DNA of 5,323 nucleotides from Candidatus Scatomorpha stercorigallinarum (lineage in GTDB: Bacteria > Bacillota_A > Clostridia > Oscillospirales > Oscillospiraceae): NCBI GenBank assembly GCA_018713375.1, contig DVOV01000029.1, forward strand, positions 1 through 5,323, given 5' to 3'. The translations under genes were made by a program, and so were the position numbers. How positions within the stretch are numbered: the stretch's first letter is position 1; each line of letters opens with the position of its first letter. The notes beneath the pieces are model-generated. The model was not told the origin of the DNA. It did no database searches and was given only the letters and a program-made list of their open reading frames with translations. Positions 1-5,323 of the stretch are shown here, one piece after another.

Positions 1-372
1 CTTGAGCTCCTTGGCGACGGGGTAGTTGATGGCGCAGCCGGTGCCGCCGCCGACGACGCAGACGCGCTTGGCCGCGGGGTCTATCTCCGCGGGGCGGCCC
101 AGGGGGCCGACGATGTCCGCGATATAGTCGCCCGGCTCCATGAGCGAGAACATCTGCGTGCTCTTGCCCGCGGGCTGGAAATTGAAGGAGACCGTCCCGA
201 CCTCGGGGTCGTAATCCGCGATGGTGAGCGGGAAGCGCTCGCCGTATTCGTCGAGCCTGAAGATGGCGAACTGCCCGGGCTGGGCGCTGCACGCCACTAG
301 CGGGGCCTCGATGCTGACCCTGAAGATGGTCTTCGAGGTGTTGAGGGGGTATTTCTCAGCTATTTTGAACAT
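1..372 (-). CDS. FAD/NAD-binding electron-transfer subunit, NfnA/SudB/PyrK-like (3' part outside window)
   Basis: The first 124 residues of a ferredoxin-NADP reductase-type flavoprotein are visible, and the rest lies beyond the left edge. The ATG at 370-372 opens a frame that stays open to base 1. A GGCGG-like ribosome site lies about 11 bases upstream and a good promoter further up. The N-terminal beta-barrel has the flavin-binding signature RFPLTIAD (residues 46-53), followed by GKSTQMF (69-75) and GPLGRP (89-94). The dinucleotide-binding loop VVGGGTGCA (106-114) opens the NAD(P) domain. Proteins of this type shuttle electrons between NAD(P)H, FAD and an iron-sulfur centre. Examples are the small subunit of NADH-dependent ferredoxin:NADP oxidoreductase, the sulfide dehydrogenase small subunit, and the dihydroorotate dehydrogenase electron-transfer subunit. 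The [2Fe-2S] ligands expected near the C-terminus cannot be seen here. A following gene for a glutamate-synthase-like large subunit would favour NfnA. The family is secure but the exact member is not. Confidence 0.88.
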   Translation of the reverse strand, partial: MFKIAEKYPLNTSKTIFRVSIEAPLVACSAQPGQFAIFRLDEYGERFPLTIADYDPEVGTVSFNFQPAGKSTQMFSLMEPGDYIADIVGPLGRPAEIDPAAKRVCVVGGGTGCAINYPVAKELK

Positions 373-430
373 GCTTTCCAATTCCGCCTTTCAATGGACA
401 AACTACCCTCAAAGGGCTCCAATTCATCTT

Positions 431-460
431 ACTATACCACTTTTTCGCGCTCTAAGTCAA
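431..460 (-). promoter_or_regulatory. Sigma-A type promoter of the flavoprotein gene
   Basis: On the minus strand a TTGACT -35 box (455-460) is separated by 18 bases from a TATAGT -10 box (431-436). The -10 box is preceded by TGG, which gives an extended -10 (TGn) element. Transcription should start near base 424, leaving a leader of about 50 bases before the ATG at 372. The surrounding gap is AT-rich compared with the coding DNA on both sides. I see no clear operator or riboswitch in the leader, only a weak 4-bp CCCT/AGGG hairpin. Start-site mapping would confirm it. Confidence 0.75.
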
Positions 461-484
461 TGAAACGCCTGTAAACAAGGCTAC

Positions 485-514
485 AAAAAAAGCCCCCCGT
501 TTTTGGCGGGGGGC
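485..514 (-). terminator. Intrinsic terminator of the ABC importer operon
   Basis: Read on the minus strand, an 8-bp perfect stem GCCCCCCG/CGGGGGGC (arms 507-514 and 492-499) with a 7-base loop is followed directly by seven T residues (485-491). It begins 7 bases after the TAG stop (522-524) of the second permease gene. The plus strand has no T tract after the stem, so it works in one direction only. It separates the transporter operon from the downstream flavoprotein gene. Confidence 0.93.
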
Positions 515-521
515 AAAAAGA

Positions 522-1514
522 CTATCGCTCTTCGCGGAAGTAGGCCAGGCCGAGGCTGGCGGGCGGGTCGTTCTCGCGCTTCTTGCGCAGGGACGAAATT
601 ATGAGCACGGCTATGGTCACGAGGTAGGGCAGCATCTTGTAGAGCTCCTTCGTCGCGAGGTTCATGCCGGAGGGGATGTAAAGGTAGAGGATGTACAGCC
701 CGCCGAAGAGGATGGAGGCCAGCACGCTCAGCGCCGGACGCCAGATGGTGAAGATGACGAGGGCGATGGCCAGCCAGCCGCGGTCGCCAAAGGCGTCGTT
801 CGACCAGACGCCGCTGGCGTAGTCCATGACGTAGTAGAGCCCGCCGAGGCCGGCTATCATGCTGCCGATGCAGGTGGCGCGGTACTTGTAGCGGTTGACG
901 TTGATGCCGGCGGCGTCCGCCGTGGCGGGGTTCTCGCCCACGGCGCGCAGGTTGAGGCCGGGCCGGGTCCGCTTCAGGAACCAGGAGGCGCACAGCGCGA
1001 CGACGACGGCCAGATATGCCAGCATCCCATAGGAGAGGAAGAGCCTGCCGAACCAGCCCAGCTCCGACGCGAAGGGCAGTGAGCGGCTGAAGTACGCGCT
1101 GGTGGCCGAGAGCGCGATGGACGGCACCTCGCTGCCGGTGAGCTTAATGAGCGAGCCGCCGAAGAAGTTGCCGAAGCCGACGCCGAAGGTGGTCATGGCC
1201 AGGCCCGTGACGTTCTGGTTGGCCCGGAGCGTGACGGTCAGGAAGCAGTAGAGAAGCCCCATGAGCAGACTGCCGAGGAGGCAGCAGGCGAGGGGTATGC
1301 CTATGGCCAGGAAGGCGTTCATTTGCGCGGCGGCGACGTTCTGCTCGTACATGAAGGAGCCGATGACGCCGGAGATCGCGCCGACGTACATGATGCCGGG
1401 CAGGCCGAGGTTCAGGTTGCCGGATTTCTCGGTCAGCGTCTCGCCCGTGCTGCCGTAGAGCAGGGGTATGCCCTGGGCCACGGCCCGGGGGAAGAAGGAT
1501 ACAAAGTCAAACAC
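522..1514 (-). CDS. Nucleoside/purine-type ABC importer, second permease (NupQ/YufQ-like)
   Basis: This 330-residue integral membrane protein belongs to the BPD_transp_2 (branched-chain amino acid/ribose/nucleoside) permease family. It should form half of the membrane channel with the permease encoded just upstream. About seven or eight hydrophobic segments can be seen, roughly at residues 40-56, 67-95, 103-122, 161-180, 213-231, 247-280 and 293-309. Family landmarks are SGNLNLGLPGIMYVGA (31-46), the cytoplasmic coupling-loop motif GENPATADAAGINVNRYK (193-210), GDRGWLAIALVIF (243-255) and the tail PPASLGLAYFREER. The start is a GTG at 1512-1514 with AAGGAGG nine bases upstream, and the frame overlaps the previous gene by 8 bases. 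Length is normal. The Glu found in the NIGxEG motif of the partner permease is replaced here by Pro (NLGLPG). Substrate is inferred from the operon type and is not proven by the sequence. Confidence 0.93.
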   Translation of the reverse strand: MFDFVSFFPRAVAQGIPLLYGSTGETLTEKSGNLNLGLPGIMYVGAISGVIGSFMYEQNVAAAQMNAFLAIGIPLACCLLGSLLMGLLYCFLTVTLRANQNVTGLAMTTFGVGFGNFFGGSLIKLTGSEVPSIALSATSAYFSRSLPFASELGWFGRLFLSYGMLAYLAVVVALCASWFLKRTRPGLNLRAVGENPATADAAGINVNRYKYRATCIGSMIAGLGGLYYVMDYASGVWSNDAFGDRGWLAIALVIFTIWRPALSVLASILFGGLYILYLYIPSGMNLATKELYKMLPYLVTIAVLIISSLRKKRENDPPASLGLAYFREER

Positions 1515-2628
1515 CGGCCTTGGCCTCCTTTCCCTCCGCCCGCGCGGGCTTTCTGAAGTTCAGCTTGTAGCTGATGAAGAACTCGGAGCCTATGATGAAG
1601 AAGAGTATGATGCCGGTCAGTATGTCGCCGAAGGAGCTGTTCAGGCCGAAATCCGTGGAGATCTCGCTGGCGCCCTCGCTGAGGAAGACCAGCAGCAGGC
1701 TCGTGAACACCATGAAGACGGGGCTGAACTTCGCAAGCCAGGAGACCATGACCGCCGTGAAGCCCCGGCCTCCGGCCAGGGTGGTGGTGATGGTGTGGTC
1801 CGTCCCCGCCACGAGCAGCAGACCCGCGACGCCGCAGATGGCGCCCGAGAGCAGCAGCGTGCGCATGATGACGCGCTCGACCTTTATGCCGACGTAGCGG
1901 GCCGTCCGCTCGCTCTCGCCGACGACGCTTATCTCGTAGCCGTGCTTGCTGTACCTGAGGTAGACGTACATGAGCACGGTGAGCACGGCGACGATGAGGA
2001 TGTTCAGCAGGTACTTGTTGGAGCCTATCTGGGGCAGCCAGCCGGCCATGGTGCTCTGGTTTATGATGCCGACCTTGCCCGCGCCCTTGGGCACCTCCCA
2101 GATGATGATGAAGTAGGCCACGAGCTGGGTGGCAACGTAGTTCATCATCAGGGTGAAGAGCGTCTCGTTAGTGTTCCACTTGGCCTTGAAGAAGGCGGGG
2201 ATGAAGGCCCAGATGGCGCCCGCGGCGATGCCCGCGACGGCCATGATGACTATAAGCAGCCAATTCGGCACGCTGTCGCCTATGAGGATCATGCAGGCGG
2301 CGACGGCCAGCGCCCCGGCCAGGACCTGGCCCTCCGCGCCGATGTTCCAGAAGCGCATCTTGAAGGCGGGCGTGACGGCCAGGGAGATGCACAGCAGTAT
2401 GGCGAGGTTCTGCAGCAGCACCCAGGTGCGGCGCGCCGTGCCGAAGGCGCCCTCGAACATGGCGGCGTAGACCGCGATGGGGTCCTCGCCCGTGAAAACC
2501 GTCGTCACGACGGAGCAGACTACGAGCGCCAGGACTATGGCCGCCGCCCGGATGCCCCAGGCCCCGTACCAGGGCAGGGCCGCGCGCTTGGAGATGTGCA
2601 CCAGGGGCGCGTGGTTCTTGTTATTCAT
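1507..2628 (-). CDS. Nucleoside/purine-type ABC importer, first permease (NupP/YufP-like)
   Basis: This is a 373-residue BPD_transp_2 family permease and partner of the next gene's product in the importer channel. Hydrophobic segments are seen near residues 25-46, 73-87, 97-117, 122-148, 158-178, 206-224, 256-274, 284-318 and 335-352. Family motifs are MRFWNIGAEGQVLAGA (91-106), NETLFTLMMNYVA (154-166), the coupling loop GESERTARYVGIKVERV (237-253), SGAICGVAGLLLVAG (261-275) and GGRGFTAVMVSWLA (286-299). The basic tail is cytoplasmic. I chose the ATG at 2626-2628, which overlaps the ATPase stop as ATGAATAA (8 bases), because the same 8-base overlap occurs at the next junction. A GTG at 2638-2640 would add four residues (MRRR), but it has a ribosome-site-like GGGAGG running into it. 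Neither start has ideal spacing. The gene ends with TGA inside the next gene. Confidence 0.92.
   Translation of the reverse strand: MNNKNHAPLVHISKRAALPWYGAWGIRAAAIVLALVVCSVVTTVFTGEDPIAVYAAMFEGAFGTARRTWVLLQNLAILLCISLAVTPAFKMRFWNIGAEGQVLAGALAVAACMILIGDSVPNWLLIVIMAVAGIAAGAIWAFIPAFFKAKWNTNETLFTLMMNYVATQLVAYFIIIWEVPKGAGKVGIINQSTMAGWLPQIGSNKYLLNILIVAVLTVLMYVYLRYSKHGYEISVVGESERTARYVGIKVERVIMRTLLLSGAICGVAGLLLVAGTDHTITTTLAGGRGFTAVMVSWLAKFSPVFMVFTSLLLVFLSEGASEISTDFGLNSSFGDILTGIILFFIIGSEFFISYKLNFRKPARAEGKEAKAGV
1524..1530 (-). promoter_or_regulatory. Ribosome binding site of the second permease
   Basis: AAGGAGG sits nine bases before the GTG at 1512-1514, inside the last codons of the first permease gene. 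It supports the GTG as a true start even though the two genes overlap by 8 bases. Confidence 0.85.
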
Positions 2629-4162
2629 CCTCCTGCGCACCTCCCAGCTTTGTCATCATGAGCCCGACCTTCCGCTTCGTGGCGCCGCGCCCGTCTATGA
2701 GGCCGCTGACCCTGCCGCCGCAGAGCACGAGTATCCTGTCGCACAGCTCCAGCAGCACGTCCAGATCCTCGCCCACGTAGACGACGGCGACGCCGCGCTC
2801 CTTCTGCTTGTTTATGAGGTCGTAAATGGTGTAGGACGAGTTTATGTCCAGGCCGCGCACGGCGTAGGCCGTGAGCAGCACGGTGGGCGCGGAGGCTATC
2901 TCGCGGCCGACCAGCACCTTCTGGACGTTGCCGCCCGAGAGGCGGCGCACAGGCGTCGAGACGCTGGGCGTGTTGACCTCCAGCTCCGCCACGACGCGCT
3001 CGGCCAGGTCGTGCGGGGCCTTGCGGTTGGTGAAGAGGCCGCGGCCGCGGCGGAAGGAGCGGAGCATCATGTTGTCCGTGAGGTCCATGTTCCCCACGAG
3101 GCCCATGCCCAGCCTGTCCTCCGGTACGAAGGAGAGCGCCACGCCCATGTCGCTGATATCCGCGGGGTCCTTGCCTATGAGCTCCTCCTCGCGGCCTGTC
3201 TCGGGCTCTATGTAGCGGATGGAGCCGCCCTCGGCGCGGTGCAGGCCCGCGATGGCCTCCAGCAGCTCCTTCTGCCCGCAGCCGGAGATGCCCGCAACGC
3301 CCAGGATCTCGCCGGAGTTGGCCGTGAAGGACACGCCGTCGAGCTTGAGCACGCCGTCCTCGTCCCGGACCGTGAGGTTCTCGACCACGAGCCGGGGCAG
3401 GGGGTCCTTCGGCTCGGGCCGCTCTATGTTGAGGCTGACGGGGCGGCCGACCATCATGTTCGTCATGTCGGCGGCCGTCGTGTCCTTCGTGAGCATGTCG
3501 CCCACGAACTGGCCGCGCCGCAGGACGGCGACCCTGTCGGAGAGCTCCTCGACCTCGTGGAGCTTGTGCGTGATGATGACGACGCTCTTGCCGTCGTCCC
3601 GCATGTTGCGCAGGACGGCGAAGAGCTTGTCCGTCTCCTGCGGCGTGAGGACGGCGGTGGGCTCGTCCAGGATGAGGATGTCCGCGCCGCGGTAGAGGAC
3701 CTTCACTATCTCGACGGTCTGCTTCTCGGAGACGGACATGTCGTATATCTTCTTCTTCGCGTCCACCTCGAAGCCGTAGGCCTCGCAGATGGCCTTTATC
3801 TTCTCAGTGGCGCGGTTCAAATCGAGCCGCCCCTTGCCGGGCAGGCCCAGGACGATGTTCTCCGCCGCGGTGAGCACGTCCACCAGCTTGAAGTGCTGGT
3901 GTATCATGCCTATGCCGAGGTCGAAGGCGTCCTTGGGCGAGCGGATGGAGACTTCCTTCCCGTCCACGAAGATCTGGCCCTCGTCGGGGTAGTAGATGCC
4001 GGAGAGCATGTTCATGAGCGTGGTCTTGCCGCTGCCGTTTTCGCCCAGCAGCGCCAGGATCTCGCCCCGGTAGATGTCGAGCCAGACCTTGTCGTTGGCC
4101 GCCACCGTGCCGAAGCGCTTCGTGATGTTCCGCATCTGTACCGCTGCGGTCTTGCCTTCCAC
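2621..4162 (-). CDS. Nucleoside/purine-type ABC importer, double-domain ATP-binding protein (NupO/YufO-like)
   Basis: This 513-residue cytoplasmic ATPase has two fused nucleotide-binding domains, as in the ribose/nucleoside importer family, where it drives uptake through the two permeases encoded next. Domain 1 has Walker A GENGSGKTT (40-48), a Q-loop Gln in HQH (88-90), a weak signature MSVSEKQ (142-148), Walker B ILILDEPT (162-169) and a switch His in ITHKL (197-201). Domain 2 has a degenerate Walker A GISGCGQKE (291-299), a good signature LSGGN (408-412), a Walker B region reading TAYAVRGLD (431-439) without the usual Asp-Glu, and VGED where the switch His would lie. One composite ATP site therefore looks intact and the other inactive. 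I place the start at the GTG 4160-4162, eight bases after AAGGAG. A GTG at 4169-4171 is also in frame but overlaps that ribosome site. The TAA at 2621-2623 overlaps the permease start. Confidence 0.95.
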   Translation of the reverse strand: MEGKTAAVQMRNITKRFGTVAANDKVWLDIYRGEILALLGENGSGKTTLMNMLSGIYYPDEGQIFVDGKEVSIRSPKDAFDLGIGMIHQHFKLVDVLTAAENIVLGLPGKGRLDLNRATEKIKAICEAYGFEVDAKKKIYDMSVSEKQTVEIVKVLYRGADILILDEPTAVLTPQETDKLFAVLRNMRDDGKSVVIITHKLHEVEELSDRVAVLRRGQFVGDMLTKDTTAADMTNMMVGRPVSLNIERPEPKDPLPRLVVENLTVRDEDGVLKLDGVSFTANSGEILGVAGISGCGQKELLEAIAGLHRAEGGSIRYIEPETGREEELIGKDPADISDMGVALSFVPEDRLGMGLVGNMDLTDNMMLRSFRRGRGLFTNRKAPHDLAERVVAELEVNTPSVSTPVRRLSGGNVQKVLVGREIASAPTVLLTAYAVRGLDINSSYTIYDLINKQKERGVAVVYVGEDLDVLLELCDRILVLCGGRVSGLIDGRGATKRKVGLMMTKLGGAQEDE

Positions 4163-4170
4163 GGGCTTCA

Positions 4171-4176
4171 CTCCTT
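4171..4176 (-). promoter_or_regulatory. Ribosome binding site that sets the ATPase start
   Basis: AAGGAG lies eight bases before the GTG at 4160-4162, which is ideal spacing. The upstream in-frame GTG at 4169-4171 uses the last G of this site as its first base, so it could not be served by it. This favours the shorter, 513-residue protein. Confidence 0.8.
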
Positions 4177-4192
4177 AAATAACATAAAATGG

Positions 4193-4239
4193 CCCAAAGG
4201 ACAGCGCGGCAGGGTTTATCCGCTGCGCTGTCCTTTGGG
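4193..4239 (-). promoter_or_regulatory. Large intercistronic hairpin, possible leaky terminator or mRNA stabiliser
   Basis: A 15-bp perfect stem (arms 4193-4207 and 4225-4239) can extend inward by a G-U and two G-C pairs. It leaves an AT-containing loop around 4211-4221. On the minus-strand transcript the stem is followed by GGCCATTTTATGTTATTT, a T-rich but interrupted run that is weaker than a classic terminator tail. It lies between the binding-protein stop and the ATPase ribosome site. Reading it as a partial terminator or a 3' RNA-decay barrier is an inference. Such an element would make the binding protein more abundant than the membrane parts. Confidence 0.7.
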
Positions 4240-4271
4240 GGCAGACTGCGGCGCGGATGCCGCAGTCTGCC
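4240..4271 (-). promoter_or_regulatory. Second intercistronic hairpin directly after the binding-protein gene
   Basis: A 13-bp perfect stem (arms 4240-4252 and 4259-4271) encloses a 6-base loop. On the minus-strand transcript it comes first, ending about ten bases after the TAA of the binding-protein gene, and it abuts the larger hairpin with no spacer. No T tract follows it, so on its own it looks more like a 3' exonuclease barrier than a terminator. Confidence 0.7.
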
Positions 4272-4281
4272 TTGGCTTAAC

Positions 4282-5323
4282 TTAGAACGCGCTGTCGAGC
4301 AGGGTGATGCCGTCGATCTGGATGTCGAAGTACGGGGCGGAGCGGGCGGTGCTCTCGGCGAAGTAGCCGTCCACTATAGCCTCGGTGTCGGGGGTGTAGT
4401 CGGGGTCGGTGTCCACGTCGGCCATGTAGCTCGTGATGCTCTCGCCGCCGACGGTGAAGGCGGAGACGTCGAAGACGTGCAGGGTGCCGGCCTCGAGCTC
4501 GGCCTTGGCGGCCTCAATGGCCTCGACGGTGCCGGCAGCGGCGGCGGCCTCGTTAACGTCGCTCAGGACGACGGAGCCGGTGGCCAGGGTGCCGGTCCAG
4601 TCGGCGGCTATCTGATCGCCGTTAACGACGCAGTTTATCATGTACTCGAAGTAAGGAGCCCAGTCGATGCGGGAGGACACGATGAAGGTGTTGGGGCAGG
4701 CGTCGATGGTGCTGCCGTTGTAGGAGACGTTGGGCACGCCGGCGACCTCGCAGGCCGTGGGGGCGCCCATGGAGTCGGCGTGCTGGCTGATGAGGACGCA
4801 GCCGCCGGCGATGAGGTTGTTGGCGCCCTCCTTCTCGGCGGTCTCATCGTACCAGGAGCCGGTGAAGGTGACGTCCATGGTGACGCTGGGGCAGACGCTC
4901 TTGGCGCCCAGGTAGAAGCTGGTGTAGCCGGAAATGACCTCGGCGTAGGTGTAAGCGCCGACATAGCCCATCTTGGCCTGGTCCTCGGTGATCTCGCCGG
5001 CCTCGATCATCTCATTGAGCTTCATGCCCGCGGCGATGCCGGCGAGGTAGCGGCCCTCATAGATGGAGGCAAAGGCGTTGTGGAAGTTGTCGAGGCCCTC
5101 GGTGTGCGCCCTGGTGCCGGTGGCGTGGCAGAACTGGACGTCGGGGAACTCGCGGGCGGCCTGGATCATGAAGTCCTCGTGGCCGAAGCTGTCGGCGAAG
5201 ACGATGTTGCAGCCGTCGTCGGCGAGCTCAGCGGCGGCGTCGTAGCACTCCTGGCCCTCGGGGACGTTGGTGCGCAGGACGTACTGGTCCTCGGAGAGGC
5301 CCAGAGCCTCGCAGGCGGCCTTG
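4282..5323 (-). CDS. BMP-family (Med/PnrA-like) ABC transporter substrate-binding protein (5' end outside window)
   Basis: The last 346 residues are visible. The frame is open to the right edge (first full codon 5320-5322), so the Met at 5167-5169 is internal and not the start. The missing part should hold the signal peptide, probably with a lipobox Cys, and the first lobe's opening strand. Recognisable stretches are IVFADSFGHEDF (visible residues 40-51), FHNAFASIYEGRYLAGIAAG (80-99), GYVGAYTYAEVISGYTSFYLGA (119-140), FTGSWYDETAEKE (153-165), CVLISQHADSMGAPTACE (175-192) and the C-terminal SAPYFDIQIDGI. These match the two-lobed BMP family, whose studied members (PnrA, BmpA, NupN) bind purine or other nucleosides at the cell surface. 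It is the first gene of the importer operon and is followed by two hairpins. Nine cysteines in the visible part are unusual for an exported protein. The exact ligand cannot be read from the sequence. Confidence 0.93.
   Translation of the reverse strand, partial: KAACEALGLSEDQYVLRTNVPEGQECYDAAAELADDGCNIVFADSFGHEDFMIQAAREFPDVQFCHATGTRAHTEGLDNFHNAFASIYEGRYLAGIAAGMKLNEMIEAGEITEDQAKMGYVGAYTYAEVISGYTSFYLGAKSVCPSVTMDVTFTGSWYDETAEKEGANNLIAGGCVLISQHADSMGAPTACEVAGVPNVSYNGSTIDACPNTFIVSSRIDWAPYFEYMINCVVNGDQIAADWTGTLATGSVVLSDVNEAAAAAGTVEAIEAAKAELEAGTLHVFDVSAFTVGGESITSYMADVDTDPDYTPDTEAIVDGYFAESTARSAPYFDIQIDGITLLDSAF

Noticed and set aside
221..463. An 80-codon plus-strand frame across the flavoprotein start and promoter
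   Set aside because: It lies antisense to a convincing flavoprotein N-terminus and has no motif, so it is judged a shadow.
481..993. A 170-codon minus-strand frame overlapping the second permease and the terminator
   Set aside because: It is an Arg/His/Pro-rich out-of-frame shadow that reads through the terminator hairpin and conflicts with the conserved permease C-terminus.
1468..2661. A 397-codon open frame on the plus strand opposite the first permease
   Set aside because: Its product is a hydrophilic low-complexity string rich in Asp, Glu, Gly, His and Arg. It is the antisense shadow of a clear membrane protein, and nothing independent supports it.
4172..4281. Possible riboswitch or small RNA gene in the binding-protein/ATPase gap
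   Set aside because: The two simple perfect hairpins do not resemble a known riboswitch core such as the purine aptamer, and there is no separate promoter in this GC-rich gap. A role in termination or mRNA stability explains it better.
2477..4285. A 602-codon open frame on the plus strand opposite the ATPase gene
   Set aside because: It mirrors the GC-rich codon bias of the real gene. Its product is low-complexity (rich in Ala, Val, Leu, His, Asp, Glu and Arg) with no known motif, it runs through the intercistronic hairpins, and the opposite strand has unmistakable ABC motifs.
5167..5169. Met codon at 5169 as the start of the binding protein
   Set aside because: The frame stays open and keeps matching the BMP family (IVFADSFGHEDF) up to the right edge. 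A start here would remove the signal peptide and part of the first lobe.

Overview
The window is GC-rich and almost fully coding, with every supported gene on the minus strand. It reads as part of the chromosome of an anaerobic Gram-positive bacterium, most likely a high-GC gut-type member of the Clostridia. That placement is an inference from the style of the transporter proteins, the strong AAGGAG-type ribosome binding sites and the NfnA/SudB-like flavoprotein. No gene here fixes the taxonomy.

In the direction of transcription (right to left), the window opens inside a BMP-family (Med/PnrA-like) substrate-binding protein gene whose 5' end lies beyond the right edge (4282-5323). A 118-base gap holding two strong, back-to-back hairpins follows (4193-4271). 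Next come a double-domain ABC ATPase (2621-4162), a first permease (1507-2628) and a second permease (522-1514). These last three genes are tightly packed, with an 8-base overlap at each junction. A near-perfect intrinsic terminator (485-514) closes the unit 7 bases after the last stop codon. Together the four genes form a complete nucleoside/purine-type ABC importer like B. subtilis NupNOPQ or L. lactis BmpA-NupABC. The binding protein captures substrate outside the cell, the two permeases form the channel, and the ATPase powers uptake.

An AT-rich gap (373-484) then carries a convincing sigma-A promoter (431-460). It drives a separate gene running off the left edge (1-372), which encodes the N-terminal part of an FAD/NAD-binding electron-transfer protein of the NfnA/SudB/PyrK type.

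I see no mobile element, CRISPR array, tRNA, rRNA or new system. The points most worth a second look are the one-sided degeneracy of the two ATP sites in the transporter ATPase, the double hairpin between the binding-protein and ATPase genes, an unusual dinucleotide-binding loop in the flavoprotein, and the many cysteines in an exported binding protein.
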